This document shows positions 18,148 through 27,160 of a stretch of 64,000 bases of DNA, piece after piece (positions within the stretch are counted from its first letter, which is position 1; each line of letters begins with the position of its first letter). The notes under the pieces were generated by a model, which saw only the letters and a program-made list of their open reading frames with translations, had not been told where the DNA came from and made no database searches. Location of the stretch: NCBI RefSeq assembly GCF_018736085.1, contig NZ_CP076134.1, positions 3,296,501 through 3,360,500 on the forward strand, written 5' to 3'. The position numbers and the translations under genes were made by a program. This stretch comes from Bradyrhizobium sediminis. GTDB lineage: Bacteria > Pseudomonadota > Alphaproteobacteria > Rhizobiales > Xanthobacteraceae.

Positions 18148-18846
18148 TTAGACCGCAGCCACCGGGTTGGCCCGCCGCAGTTTGGCGAAGATAATGCCGT
18201 GGGTAAGCAGGTAGAACGGCACCAGCAGGGTCGGAATGTTCGACCATGGCAGCATCACGACGGCGGACGACCCGATGGTTTCGCCGAAGATCTGCAGCGG
18301 CGAGCCCGGCGCGGACATGATCCCAAGCGTCACCGCGGCGATCAGGTCGAGCGCGCCGAACAGGTTCCATGCGAACAATGCGCCGCGGTTGCCCTGGGGA
18401 TGGCGGACGATCGTCATCGTCAGCGGAATCGCGGTCAGGCCGACGATGATGTCGCCCCACCCTGCCGATTGCGGGAACGGTCCGCTCAACCTGTCTTGCG
18501 CGGCCAGCAGCAGGAAGAAACCGCCGAACACCCGCATCGCGTTGAGCCCCACCAGCAGGGGCAGCGGCAGCGCCAGCAAGGTCTCGCGCACGCTCGCAAG
18601 CGACAGCGCCGCGATGGTGGCCGCCACCAGCGGCAATCCGGCCATCACGCCGATCGCCGGCACCGGCGTCGAGGTAACGGCGTAAACCCCGGCACTCGCC
18701 AGCGCGACGGCGAGCCCGATCCACAGGCCGGCGATCGCGACCGTAGTCAGCTTCTGCGCCGACGATAGCGGCATCATGGTGATGGCGGCATTCAGGTTCA
18801 CCGCGATCGCAGCGGTGAGGACGGTGGTACCAATCAGATCGAGCAT
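18148..18846 (-). CDS. Multi-pass membrane protein controlled by MarR neighbour
   Basis: The 232-residue protein has about seven or eight hydrophobic helices (MLDLIGTTVLTAAIAVNLNA, then LWIGLAVALASAGVYA and PIGVMAGLPLVAATIAALSL-like segments). The start has a strong GAGGAGG site. I do not recognise a transport family with confidence. It is downstream of a MarR gene on the same strand, and a TGTAATTACA dyad lies just upstream of its ribosome-binding site. Its stop codon TAA is formed by the TA target duplication plus the first base of IS630. Before insertion the codon would have been TAG, so the protein is unchanged. Confidence 0.78.
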   Translation of the reverse strand: MLDLIGTTVLTAAIAVNLNAAITMMPLSSAQKLTTVAIAGLWIGLAVALASAGVYAVTSTPVPAIGVMAGLPLVAATIAALSLASVRETLLALPLPLLVGLNAMRVFGGFFLLLAAQDRLSGPFPQSAGWGDIIVGLTAIPLTMTIVRHPQGNRGALFAWNLFGALDLIAAVTLGIMSAPGSPLQIFGETIGSSAVVMLPWSNIPTLLVPFYLLTHGIIFAKLRRANPVAAV

Positions 18847-18864
18847 GTCAGCCTCCTCGTTATA

Positions 18865-18874
18865 TGTAATTACA
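18865..18874. promoter_or_regulatory. Candidate MarR operator, TGTAATTACA
   Basis: A perfect 10-base palindrome lies 19 bases before the membrane-protein start. A near-identical dyad (TGTAAATACA) lies just upstream of the MarR gene at 19370-19379. The shared TGTAAWTACA pattern suggests one regulator binds both. Confidence 0.55.
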
Positions 18875-18917
18875 CCTATCGAACCAAATGAAGGAGCGGC
18901 GCGACGCCAGCTGCGTT

Positions 18918-19361
18918 TCACCCCAGACTGCGGGAAGCCAGAATTTTCAGCGCAGCCTCGCCGTCGGCGCCCAGCAATCTGGCGACATGGGCCTGCGCTT
19001 CGGACCAGAACGGAAAGCCGCGGCGGACGGCGCCCCGCCCCTGCGCGGTGATGGCAATCATGCGCGCGCGCGGATCGTCGCCGGCCTTGATCGAAATCCA
19101 TTTCCTGGCTTCGAGCGGCGTCAGATTCCGCGTCAGCGTGGTGCGCTCCATCCCCAGCAGCCCCGCGAGCTTGCCGATCGGCATTTCGCCGCGCAACATC
19201 AGCTGCGACAGGATCGTGAACTGGGTGATGCGGATCCCCGATTTCTGCATGTGCCCGTCATAGAGACGGGTGATCTTGCGCGCCGCCTGCCGCGACGCCA
19301 GGCAGAAGCAGTCGGCGCAGGCCATGTATTCCGCGAGATCGGGGTCGCCGGGGCGCTTCAT
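18918..19361 (-). CDS. MarR-family transcriptional regulator
   Basis: This 147-residue winged-helix protein has the MarR order: ITQFTILSQLMLRGEMPIGKLAGLLGMERTTL is the helix-turn-helix stretch (in shorter blocks), and the wing is GDDPRARMIAITAQGR. The N-terminus carries MACADCFCLASRQAARK with three cysteines in a C-x2-C-x-C spacing, seen in some redox- or metal-sensing MarR proteins. It is followed on the same strand by the membrane-protein gene. Dyads upstream of both genes suggest autoregulation plus control of the neighbour. Confidence 0.85.
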   Translation of the reverse strand: MKRPGDPDLAEYMACADCFCLASRQAARKITRLYDGHMQKSGIRITQFTILSQLMLRGEMPIGKLAGLLGMERTTLTRNLTPLEARKWISIKAGDDPRARMIAITAQGRGAVRRGFPFWSEAQAHVARLLGADGEAALKILASRSLG

Positions 19362-19367
19362 GACATG

Positions 19368-19382
19368 AGTGTAAATACACTT
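19368..19382. promoter_or_regulatory. Candidate MarR operator upstream of the MarR gene
   Basis: AGTGTAAATACACTT is a near-perfect palindrome lying 7 bases before the MarR start codon. Its core matches the dyad at 18865-18874. Confidence 0.55.
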
Positions 19383-19433
19383 ATTTGGGTCCGCAAGGGC
19401 CGGAGCCGCCTGCCGGCCTGATTTATTGGAAGC

Positions 19434-19844
19434 TCAGTTGCCGGGGGTCCAGGGCTGGTAGTCGCCGGTCGCCTTGGGGCGGCGGCCGCTCGCCAGCGTC
19501 GAGCCGGACGGGCGGTAGGCCTGCGGCGTCCCGGTCATGTTGGGGACGTGCGGCTTTTCCCATTCGCGCGGGGTGTAGCTCTCTTCGGTCGGCGCGACAT
19601 CGACGGTGTGATGCAGCCAGCCGTGCCAGGACGGCGGCACGCGGGTGGCCTCGGCATAGCCGTTATAGACCACCCAGCGCCGCTCGAAGCCGAGCGTGGG
19701 ATCGATCTTGCGCCCCTTGGTGCGGTAGTAGCGGTTGCCCTGCTCGTCCGTGCCGACCAGCTCGCCGAACCGCCAGGTCCACAATTGCGTGCCGAAAGTC
19801 TGGCCATTCCACCATGTGAAGAGCTTGAGCAGAAACAGTTTCAT
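19434..19844 (-). CDS. NDUFA12-like accessory subunit of respiratory complex I
   Basis: From the ATG at 19844 the protein has 136 residues and matches the B17.2/NDUFA12 family: LFTWWNGQTFGTQLWTWRFG, VGTDEQGNRYYR, RRWVVYNGYAEATRVPPSWHGWL and HHTVDVAPTEE, ending with the family's YQPWTPGN. In alphaproteobacteria this is a small supernumerary subunit bound to the peripheral arm of NADH:ubiquinone oxidoreductase. The longer frame to 19949 adds a nonconserved segment. It is not next to the nuo operon, as usual for this gene. Confidence 0.9.
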   Translation of the reverse strand: MKLFLLKLFTWWNGQTFGTQLWTWRFGELVGTDEQGNRYYRTKGRKIDPTLGFERRWVVYNGYAEATRVPPSWHGWLHHTVDVAPTEESYTPREWEKPHVPNMTGTPQAYRPSGSTLASGRRPKATGDYQPWTPGN

Positions 19845-20104
19845 GGGCGCGGCCGGTTCGAGAACAGTTGAGGGCTCTGATGCCATCGGCAAGCCCGATT
19901 GTCCAGTTTCGTCCGCCTCGTCCGGACCGGCCGGAGCCGGAGCCAACACCTTTAAGTGACCGGATGTCGCGGAAAGGGCCCAATCTGTTCATTCAGGGTA
20001 CAGTTCCCATCTGACAGTCTGGAGGCCGCGCATGATTGGCGCGGGGTCCGGGAACGTCCGCCCTCCCCGAGGGTTTAGACGAAGTCCTGTGGATGGAGCC
20101 GAGA

Positions 20105-20665
20105 ATGATCGATCTGAAGGTTTTGAGTGTCGCTGCTGCGATGGCCCTGGTGTTGCCGCTGGCAGCACCGAGCGAGAGCTTCGCGCAAGGGAAGGAAGGG
20201 GGCGGCGGGCCGCCCACCCGCGGGGGCGGCGGCTCGGCCATCGGCGGTGGCGGCGGCGGTTTCCGCGGCAGCGGCCCGCCGGCCATCGGCGGCGGCTCGA
20301 AATTCGGCGGTGGCGGCGGCGGATTCGTCGGCGGCGGCGCTCCGGGACCGCGCTTTAGCGGCGGTGGCGGGAACTGGCACGGCGGCGGTTATGCCGGCGG
20401 CTATCGGCGTCACCACCGTGGCGGCGGCGGCTTCATCCCCGGTGCGGTGATCGGCGGCGTCATCGGCGGCGCGCTGGCGTCGCAGAGCTACGGCTACTAC
20501 TATGGCGCACCGTATGGCTATTACGACGACGGATACTACTACGACGACGGCGCGGTCGCGGTCGGCGACGATGCGGTCGCCTACTGCATTCGGACCTATC
20601 GTTCCTACGATGTGCGATCGGGAACCTATCTCGGCTATGACGGCTTGCGGCACCCCTGCCCGTAA
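20105..20665 (+). CDS. Glycine-rich secreted protein with BA14K C-terminus
   Basis: The 186-residue protein has a signal peptide (about 1-27), then a glycine-rich stretch with GGGGG runs, a short hydrophobic GAVIGGVIGGALA segment, Tyr/Asp-rich repeats (YYYGAPYGYYDDGYYYDD) and a C-terminal domain AYCIRTYRSYDVRSGTYLGY then RHPCP. That tail is the BA14K pattern, named after an immunoreactive Brucella protein. It is likely to sit in the cell envelope. The ATG at 20105 puts the signal peptide at the N-terminus; the open frame upstream is not conserved in type. Confidence 0.82.
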   Translation: MIDLKVLSVAAAMALVLPLAAPSESFAQGKEGGGGPPTRGGGGSAIGGGGGGFRGSGPPAIGGGSKFGGGGGGFVGGGAPGPRFSGGGGNWHGGGYAGGYRRHHRGGGGFIPGAVIGGVIGGALASQSYGYYYGAPYGYYDDGYYYDDGAVAVGDDAVAYCIRTYRSYDVRSGTYLGYDGLRHPCP

Positions 20666-20691
20666 CGAGCGCCTGAGCTTTCCGGACTTCA

Positions 20692-20724
20692 AGGACGGCG
20701 CATCGCTGATGCGCCGTCTTTCTT
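20692..20724. terminator. Intrinsic terminator between convergent genes
   Basis: An 11-base perfect stem GACGGCGCATC / GATGCGCCGTC with a 3-base loop is followed by TTTCTT. It serves the BA14K gene and lies against the stop of the EamA gene on the other strand. Confidence 0.75.
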
Positions 20725-20727
20725 ATG

Positions 20728-21627
20728 TCAGGACCGCAGCGCCATGGTGACGCCGCCGAGCGTCACCACCAGCGCCGTGATTTCGCGAAAACCGAGCGGC
20801 TCGTGCAGCATCGCGCCGGCCGACAGCACGCCGATCACAGGCACCAACAGGGTACCGATCGAGGCGGTCGCCGCCGGCAATCGCTCCAGCGCTGCGAACC
20901 AGCAGACGTAACACAGGCAGAACTGGATCAGCGTCATATAGGCCATCGACGCCCAGCCGACGCCCGACAGCGCCGCCAAATGCGGCTGCTCGACGATGAG
21001 CCCGACGATCGCGATCGGCAGGCAGCCGATGCCGATCTGCCAGGCCGCCAGCGACAGCGGCGGCATCGCCAGCGGGAAATGCTTGGTCAGGACGGTCCCG
21101 AGCGCGACGCTGACCGCACCCGCCAGCACGCACAAAAATCCCGGCAGCTTTTCCAGGCTGGCCTCGATGCCATTGCCGCCGATCAGCACGGTGATGCCGG
21201 CGAGCGCGACGGCCAGTGAAATCGCGCGCAGCAGCGACAGCCGCTCCCCCAGCACCGGCCACGCCAACAGCGCCACCCACACCGGAATCGAAATGGCGAG
21301 CACCGCGGCCTCGCTGGCATTGAGCCACAACAGCGCCAGCCCCATGAAGGCGACCCAGCCGCCGATCGTCAGCACCGATACCAGGACAAGCCGCGACCAC
21401 ATCGGCCGCGGCGCGGCCAGGCTCTCCCGCCGCGCCACCGCAAACAGCGCCAGCGCCGCGGCGCCGATCAGGCCGCTCAGCCCGCGCGACGACAGCGGCG
21501 GCCACTCCGAGAGCAGGTTCTTCATGATCGGGAAGTTCAGCCCCCAGCCCACCGAGGTAACGGCGAGGAACAAAAGACCGAGCGGCGAGATCCGGTGCGC
21601 CGCGCGCGTGCCTGCCGAGGCCGTCAT
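20728..21627 (-). CDS. EamA-family (DMT) transporter, second of a tandem pair
   Basis: The 299-residue protein has ten hydrophobic helices in two EamA repeats, with motifs FLAVTSVGWGLNFPIMK, AFMGLALLWLNASEAAV, PVWVALLAWPVLGERLS and PVIGVLSAGAMLHEPLG. The drug/metabolite transporter superfamily exports amino acids and other metabolites; the substrate is unknown. Its ATG overlaps the stop of the upstream paralogue by 4 bases (ATGA at 21624-21627), so the two are translationally coupled. Both are exactly 299 residues and clearly derive from a tandem duplication. Confidence 0.88.
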   Translation of the reverse strand: MTASAGTRAAHRISPLGLLFLAVTSVGWGLNFPIMKNLLSEWPPLSSRGLSGLIGAAALALFAVARRESLAAPRPMWSRLVLVSVLTIGGWVAFMGLALLWLNASEAAVLAISIPVWVALLAWPVLGERLSLLRAISLAVALAGITVLIGGNGIEASLEKLPGFLCVLAGAVSVALGTVLTKHFPLAMPPLSLAAWQIGIGCLPIAIVGLIVEQPHLAALSGVGWASMAYMTLIQFCLCYVCWFAALERLPAATASIGTLLVPVIGVLSAGAMLHEPLGFREITALVVTLGGVTMALRS

Positions 21628-22523
21628 GACCGCGTCGCCAGCACCACGCCCGCGAGCGTGAAGATCAATGCCGCGATCTGGCCGGGGCCGAGCGGCTCGT
21701 GCAGCGCCACCGCCGAGGCCACCACGCCGATCACAGGCACCGCCATGGTGCCGATCGCCGCCACCGAGGCCGGCAGCCGCGCCAAGGCCGCGAACCACGC
21801 CACATAGGCGATGCAGAACTGGATCACCGTGGAATAGAACAACAGCCACCAGCCGAGCGGCGAGATCGCAGCAACATGCGTCGTCTCGATCAGAAGGCCG
21901 ACGATCGCGATCGGAAAACAGCCCAGCCCGATCTGCCAGGCCGCCGCCGGGATCGGCGCCATCTGCAGCGGATACTTCTTGGCGAGCACGGTGCCGAGCG
22001 CGAATCCGATGGCGCCGCCGAGCGCCATGATGATTCCCGGCAGCTTCTCGGCGCTGGCGGTAATGCCGTTGCCGCCCATGATGGCGGCGAGCCCCGCAAA
22101 CGCCATCACCAGCGCGATGGTGCGCAAGACCGTCGGCCGCTCGCCGAGCACCGGCCAGGCCAGCATCGAGGCCCACACCGGCATGGTGTAGGCGATCAGC
22201 GCGGCCTCGCTGGCGGGCAGCCAGAGCAGCGCCAGCCCCATCAGCACCATCCAGCCCGTGACATTGAGCAGCGCCGCCAGCATCAGCCGCGGCCATAGCG
22301 CGCGATCCACCTTCAGGCTCTGCCGGCGCAACAGCGCCAGCGCCGCCAGCAGGCAGGCGCCGATCACGCCGGTGACGCCGCGCAGCGTCAGCGGCGGCAG
22401 TTCGCTCAAGAGGTACTTGGTGACCGGCCAATTGAAGCCCCAGCCCACCGAGGTGATGGCGAGGAACAGGAGGCCCGCGGGCGTGATGGGTGCACGCGCG
22501 GCCGTCGGATTTTGCAGCTTCAT
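21624..22523 (-). CDS. EamA-family (DMT) transporter, first of a tandem pair
   Basis: The 299-residue protein has two EamA repeats with ten helices and is a close paralogue of the next gene: FLAITSVGWGFNWPVTKYLL, MGLALLWLPASEAALI, WPVLGERPT, ALGTVLAKKYPLQMAPIP and PVIGVVASAVALHEPLG. The start at 22523 is set by where the similarity between the two copies begins. EamA proteins can work as pairs, so a heterodimer is possible but unproven. A leader of about 200 bases with several GC-rich dyads lies upstream. Confidence 0.88.
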   Translation of the reverse strand: MKLQNPTAARAPITPAGLLFLAITSVGWGFNWPVTKYLLSELPPLTLRGVTGVIGACLLAALALLRRQSLKVDRALWPRLMLAALLNVTGWMVLMGLALLWLPASEAALIAYTMPVWASMLAWPVLGERPTVLRTIALVMAFAGLAAIMGGNGITASAEKLPGIIMALGGAIGFALGTVLAKKYPLQMAPIPAAAWQIGLGCFPIAIVGLLIETTHVAAISPLGWWLLFYSTVIQFCIAYVAWFAALARLPASVAAIGTMAVPVIGVVASAVALHEPLGPGQIAALIFTLAGVVLATRS

Positions 22524-22809
22524 GGGGTGAGTCGACCGATGGAATCGAAGGCACCTTGAAGCTTTTCCGGGCTCCAGACCATCGGCCGGCGGGCATGCCT
22601 GCCCGGACATCCCCGTAGCGTCACGTGAGTCTTCCCGGAGCAACCCCCAAAGGGCCCTCGAGGTGCAAAATATAGTTGCCCTGTGAACAGCGGGGTGAAG
22701 CCTCGGCCGGCTCACGAAAACAGATTTTTTTCACTTGGGAATCCCTGAGGACTCACTGATACTTGCGGGCATCAGCGGGGCTCGGCGCCCCCCTGTTTTC
22801 CCCCGCTTT

Positions 22810-22825
22810 GCACCATATTTAGTAT
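22810..22825 (+). promoter_or_regulatory. NrdR-box-like site upstream of nrdJ
   Basis: GCACCATATTTAGTAT agrees with the NrdR consensus acaCwATATaTwGTgt at 12 of 16 positions, including ATAT and GT. It is 25 bases upstream of the -35 element. NrdR represses ribonucleotide reductase genes in many bacteria. Only one good box is seen near the promoter, whereas functional sites are usually paired. Confidence 0.35.
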
Positions 22826-22850
22826 TTGATTCAGAAACTCGTACTAATCC

Positions 22851-22879
22851 TTGACGGGCGCGAGGGAGTTGTCCTAGCT
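22851..22879 (+). promoter_or_regulatory. Candidate sigma-70-type promoter of nrdJ
   Basis: TTGACG and CTAGCT are separated by 17 bases, a good alphaproteobacterial housekeeping promoter. It points toward nrdJ, whose start is about 410 bases downstream. Confidence 0.45.
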
Positions 22880-23198
22880 TTCATCCTGTTCGGCGCGAGT
22901 GTGTTTGGGTCCCGCCGGTCGCTCCCAGATGGGTTCCTGAATTGACCACTTCGCCGGCCGGTTGAGGCAGCGGGGCTGGGCTTTTTTGTCCCGGATTCCC
23001 GGAAATTCCTCTCGGAATTCCCCGGGCCTTGGGGGCGCCAAGAACGGGCAAGAACGGGCCGGAATCGGCCCAGGTAGACGAGTTGGGTTGATGAGTTGGG
23101 GCGTTGAAAGCGTGACCTGAACCGGAGCCGGCGCTCCCGCCAGGACGTGCGTAGAGAAACAGGGCCGGATCCACCGGTAGAGCTTGCGGGTCCCTCGG

Positions 23199-23220
23199 CC
23201 AAAGTTGCCTGCAACTTTGG
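23199..23220 (+). other. Perfect hairpin in the nrdJ leader
   Basis: CCAAAGTTGC and GCAACTTTGG form a 10-base stem with a 2-base loop, 75 bases before the nrdJ start. No U-tract follows, so it is not a terminator; it could affect RNA stability or translation. Confidence 0.6.
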
Positions 23221-23295
23221 TCCGGGAGGTTCGCTCAAGGAAAAACAGCCGGCCGTTGCGAAACGGTCCGGTCACAAGAACGGGGCACGACCAAT

Positions 23296-26200
23296 ATGCG
23301 AATCGAGCGGCGCAACACCACGGCAGGCCAGTCACCCTACGCTGGCATTGATTTCAGATTGACGACATCGGAGATCCGCAACCCCGATGGCTCGGTGGTG
23401 TTTCGCCTCGAGAACGTCGAGGTTCCGGAATTCTGGTCGCAGGTCGCCTCCGACGTGCTGGCGCAGAAGTATTTCCGTAAAGCGGGCGTCGCCGCCCGCC
23501 TGAAGAAGGTCGAGGAAGAGACCGTGCCGTCCTGGCTGTGGCGCTCGGTGCCCGACACCGAGGCGCTCGCAACCCTCCCCGAGAACGAGCGCTATGTCAG
23601 CGAGCTCTCGGCCAAGCAGGTGTTCGATCGGCTGGCCGGCTGCTGGACCTATTGGGGCTGGAAGGGCGGCTACTTCGGCGCTTCGGAAGAAGACGCGCAG
23701 GCCTTCTATGACGAGTTGCGCTTCATGCTGGCCAAGCAGATGGTCGCGCCGAACTCGCCGCAGTGGTTCAACACCGGGCTGCACTGGGCCTACGGCGTCG
23801 ATGGGCCGGGCCAGGGCCACTACTATGTGGACTGGAAGACCGGCAAGCTGACGAAATCGAAATCCTCTTACGAGCACCCGCAGCCGCATGCCTGCTTCAT
23901 CCAGGGCATCGAGGACGACCTCGTCAACGAGGGCGGCATCATGGACCTCTGGGTGCGCGAGGCGCGCCTGTTCAAATACGGCTCCGGCACCGGCTCCAAC
24001 TTCTCCCGGCTGCGTGGCGAAGGCGAGCGCCTGTCCGGCGGCGGCCGTTCGAGCGGCCTGATGAGCTTCCTCAAGATCGGCGACCGCGCCGCCGGCGCGA
24101 TCAAGTCCGGCGGCACCACCCGCCGCGCCGCCAAGATGGTGGTGGTCGACGCCGACCACCCCGACATCGAGACCTATATCGACTGGAAGGTGAAGGAGGA
24201 GCAGAAGGTCGCCGCCCTCGTCACCGGCTCCAAGCTGAACCAGAAGCACCTCAAGGCGGTGCTGAAAGCCTGCGTCAACTGCGAAGGCTCGGGCGACGAC
24301 TGCTTCGATCCCGAAAAGAACCCGGCGCTGCGCCGCGAGATCAAGCTCGCCCGCCGCGCCATGGTCACCGACCCCATGATCAAGCGCGTCATCCAGTTTG
24401 CGAAGCAGGGCTACAAGGAGATCGATTTCCCGGTCTACGACACCGACTGGGATTCGGAGGCCTACCTCACCGTATCCGGCCAGAACTCCAACAACTCGGT
24501 GTCGCTGAAGGACGATTTCCTGCGCGCGGTGGAGACCGACGGCGACTGGAACCTGATCGGCCGCACCAGCAAGAAGGTGACGAAGACGCTGAAGGCGCGC
24601 GACCTCTGGGAGAAAATCGGTCACGCCGCCTGGGCGAGCGCCGATCCCGGCCTGCACTTCAACACCACCATGAACGACTGGCACACCTGCAAGGCGTCCG
24701 GCGAGATCCGCGCCTCCAATCCGTGCTCGGAATACATGTTCCTGGACGACACCGCCTGCAATCTGGCGTCCGCCAACCTGATCACCTTCTACAACACTAC
24801 GACCAAGCACTTCGACGTCGACTCCTATGAGCATCTCTGCCGCTTGTGGACCATCGTGCTCGAAATCTCCGTGATGATGGCCCAGTTCCCGTCGAAGGCG
24901 ATCGCCGAACTGTCCTACGAGTTCCGCACTCTCGGCCTCGGCTTCGCCAATATCGGCGGCCTCTTGATGACCATGGGCCTGTCCTACGACTCGAAGGAAG
25001 GCCGCGCGCTGTGCGGCGCGCTCTCGGCGATCATGACCGGCGTGGCCTATGCGACCTCGGCCGAGATGGCCAAGGAGCTCGGCCCCTTCCCCGGCTACAA
25101 GAAGAACGCCGCGCACATGCTGCGGGTGATCCGCAACCACCGCCGCGCCGCGCACGGTGAAAGCAGGGGCTACGAGGCGCTCGCCGTCTCGCCGGTGCCG
25201 CTCGATCACGCCTCCTGCAGGCAGGCCGACCTCGTCGAGCACGCCAGGGCCGCTTGGGACAAGGCGCTCGAACTGGGCGAAATCAACGGCTACCGCAACG
25301 CGCAGACCACGGTAGTGGCGCCGACCGGCACCATCGGCCTCGTGATGGATTGCGACACCACCGGCATCGAGCCCGACTTCGCGCTGGTGAAATTCAAGAA
25401 GCTCGCCGGCGGCGGCTACTGGAAGATCATCAACCGCGCCGTGCCCGAAGCGCTGCGCGCGCTCGGCTATCGTGAATCCGATATCGCCGAGATCGAGGCC
25501 TACGCGGTCGGCCACGGCTCGCTCTCCAACGCGCCTGCCGTCAACGTTTCCACCTTGAAAGCCAAGGGCTTCACCGACGAAGCTCTCGCAAAGGTCGAAG
25601 CCGCCCTTCCCACCGCCTTCGACATCAAGTTCGCCTTCAACAAGTGGACTTTCGGCGAGGACTTCCTGCGCGACACGCTGAAGCTCGAGCCCGAAGCCAT
25701 CGCCGCGCCGAATTTCGACCTGCTCACCGCGATCGGGTTCACCAAGCGCGAGATCGAGGCCGCCAACGTGCACATCTGCGGCGCGATGACGGTGGAAGGC
25801 GCACCGCATCTGAAGGCCGAGCACTACAGCGTGTTCGACTGCGCCAACCCCTGCGGCAAGATCGGCAAGCGCTATCTCTCGGTCGAGAGCCACATCCGCA
25901 TGATGGCGGCGTCGCAGCCGTTCATCTCGGGCGCGATCTCGAAAACCATCAACATGCCGAACGACGCCACGGTGGAGGACTGCAAGGAAGCCTATCTGTT
26001 GTCCTGGAAGCTGGCGCTGAAGGCCAACGCGCTCTACCGCGACGGCTCGAAGCTGTCGCAGCCGCTGAACTCGCAGCTGATCAGCGACGACGACGAGGAA
26101 GACGACGCGATCGAGAGCTTCATGGAGAAGCCGATGGCCGCGCGCACCGCCGCGTTCTCGGAAAAGGTGGTGGAGCGTCTGGTCGAGCGCATCGTGGTGA

Positions 26201-27042
26201 TGCGCGAACGCGAGCGCATGCCGGATCGCCGCAAGGGCTACACCCAGAAGGCCGTGGTCGGCGGGCACAAGGTCTACTTGCGCACCGGCGAATATGACGA
26301 CGGCAGGCTCGGCGAGATCTTCATCGACATGCACAAGGAAGGTGCCGCGCTTCGCTCCATCATCAACAACTTCGCGATCGCGGTCTCGCTCGGCCTGCAA
26401 TACGGCGTGCCGCTCGAGGAATATGTCGATGCCTTCACCTTCACCCGCTTCGAGCCGAACGGCCCGGTACAGGGCAACGACTCGATCAAGTACGCGACCT
26501 CGATCATCGACTACGTATTCCGCGAACTCGCGGTCAGCTACATGAGCCGGTTCGACCTCGCCCATGTCGACCCGACCGAGTCCAACTTCGACGCCATCGG
26601 CAAGGGCGTCGACGAAGGCCGGCAGCCGGAGCAGCCCAGCAACAAGTACCTGTCGAAGGGCCTGACCCGCTCGCGCACCGACAATCTCGTGGTGATGCGC
26701 AGCGGCAGCGAGCCCGCGGCCGACGCGCGGGCTTCCGGCAACGTGACTTCGATCGGGTCCGCCGGCCCGACCGCCCGCGCCGCCGACGCGGTCGAAGGCG
26801 CCGTCGCCCTGAAGCAGGAAGCCCAGCACGAGCTGTCGCCGACCGAGAAGCTGGAAGCCCTGCAGTGGAGCAAGGCGGGCGCGGCGCAACAGGCGGCCCC
26901 GTCCAAGGCCGAACGCCGGGCGGAAGCGAAAGCCAAAGGTTACGAAGGCGAGATGTGCGGCGAATGCGGCAACTTCACGCTAGTAAGGAACGGGACCTGC
27001 ATGAAGTGCGATACGTGTGGAAGCACGACGGGGTGTTCGTGA
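23296..27042 (+). CDS. nrdJ: Adenosylcobalamin-dependent (class II) ribonucleotide reductase
   Basis: The 1,248-residue enzyme reduces ribonucleotides to deoxyribonucleotides using coenzyme B12. It shows [13 protein letters not shown], the cysteine-bearing [12 protein letters not shown] near residue 200, [18 protein letters not shown], the active-site block [18 protein letters not shown] (about 475-492), [23 protein letters not shown] in shorter pieces, and a long C-terminal extension ending in a Cys-rich module ([20 protein letters not shown]). The length matches the long alphaproteobacterial form. It stands alone with a long leader and a strong terminator. The cobalamin-type binding protein at 56188 may belong to the same nutrient need. 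Confidence 0.96.
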   Translation: MRIERRNTTAGQSPYAGIDFRLTTSEIRNPDGSVVFRLENVEVPEFWSQVASDVLAQKYFRKAGVAARLKKVEEETVPSWLWRSVPDTEALATLPENERYVSELSAKQVFDRLAGCWTYWGWKGGYFGASEEDAQAFYDELRFMLAKQMVAPNSPQWFNTGLHWAYGVDGPGQGHYYVDWKTGKLTKSKSSYEHPQPHACFIQGIEDDLVNEGGIMDLWVREARLFKYGSGTGSNFSRLRGEGERLSGGGRSSGLMSFLKIGDRAAGAIKSGGTTRRAAKMVVVDADHPDIETYIDWKVKEEQKVAALVTGSKLNQKHLKAVLKACVNCEGSGDDCFDPEKNPALRREIKLARRAMVTDPMIKRVIQFAKQGYKEIDFPVYDTDWDSEAYLTVSGQNSNNSVSLKDDFLRAVETDGDWNLIGRTSKKVTKTLKARDLWEKIGHAAWASADPGLHFNTTMNDWHTCKASGEIRASNPCSEYMFLDDTACNLASANLITFYNTTTKHFDVDSYEHLCRLWTIVLEISVMMAQFPSKAIAELSYEFRTLGLGFANIGGLLMTMGLSYDSKEGRALCGALSAIMTGVAYATSAEMAKELGPFPGYKKNAAHMLRVIRNHRRAAHGESRGYEALAVSPVPLDHASCRQADLVEHARAAWDKALELGEINGYRNAQTTVVAPTGTIGLVMDCDTTGIEPDFALVKFKKLAGGGYWKIINRAVPEALRALGYRESDIAEIEAYAVGHGSLSNAPAVNVSTLKAKGFTDEALAKVEAALPTAFDIKFAFNKWTFGEDFLRDTLKLEPEAIAAPNFDLLTAIGFTKREIEAANVHICGAMTVEGAPHLKAEHYSVFDCANPCGKIGKRYLSVESHIRMMAASQPFISGAISKTINMPNDATVEDCKEAYLLSWKLALKANALYRDGSKLSQPLNSQLISDDDEEDDAIESFMEKPMAARTAAFSEKVVERLVERIVVMRERERMPDRRKGYTQKAVVGGHKVYLRTGEYDDGRLGEIFIDMHKEGAALRSIINNFAIAVSLGLQYGVPLEEYVDAFTFTRFEPNGPVQGNDSIKYATSIIDYVFRELAVSYMSRFDLAHVDPTESNFDAIGKGVDEGRQPEQPSNKYLSKGLTRSRTDNLVVMRSGSEPAADARASGNVTSIGSAGPTARAADAVEGAVALKQEAQHELSPTEKLEALQWSKAGAAQQAAPSKAERRAEAKAKGYEGEMCGECGNFTLVRNGTCMKCDTCGSTTGCS

Positions 27043-27071
27043 GACAACTATGTAGGGCACGGAATTTGAGC

Positions 27072-27106
27072 AAGGGGCGGTCCTAGTAGACCGCCCCTTT
27101 CTTCTT
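27072..27106 (+). terminator. Intrinsic terminator of nrdJ
   Basis: AAGGGGCGGTC / GACCGCCCCTT with a 6-base loop is followed by TCTTCTTT, 30 bases after the nrdJ stop. Confidence 0.85.
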
Positions 27107-27160
27107 TGTGATTGAATAGGATTATGACAATTTAAAGATGCATTATTGGAGCGTCACCAC

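Larger units (their letters stand above)
17104..18148 (-). mobile_element. IS630-family insertion sequence
   Basis: The element is about 1,045 bp, flanked by TA on both sides (17102-17103 and 18149-18150), the IS630/mariner target duplication. Terminal inverted repeats are AAGCGTGATGGCATTAGGTT at the left and, read inward from the right, AAGCGGGATGGGGTTAGGTT. It carries a transposase split over two frames. It sits exactly in the stop codon of the gene at 18148-18846. Confidence 0.88.
22524..23295. other. Long intergenic region holding the nrdJ leader
   Basis: No gene is recognised in these 772 bases. The left part is the leader of the EamA pair. The right part, from about 22880, would be a 5' untranslated region of about 400 bases for nrdJ if the promoter at 22851 is used. 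It contains two AAGAACGGGC repeats (23039-23060) and a perfect hairpin at 23199-23220. No match to cobalamin, SAM or other riboswitch cores was recognised. Confidence 0.5.

Noticed and set aside
22663..22679. Second NrdR-box-like site (GTGCAAAATATAGTTGC)
   Set aside because: The core matches well, but it is about 147 bases from the other candidate, unlike the close pairs expected for NrdR, and lies in the leader of the EamA genes.
22524..22730. A possible riboswitch upstream of the EamA pair
   Set aside because: GC-rich dyads are present, but no conserved core of SAM, guanidine, cobalamin or TPP riboswitches could be matched.
23332..26889. An 1,185-codon open frame antisense to nrdJ
   Set aside because: It is the usual mirror frame of a GC-rich gene with strong third-position bias. 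It has no recognisable domain and nrdJ is certain on the other strand.
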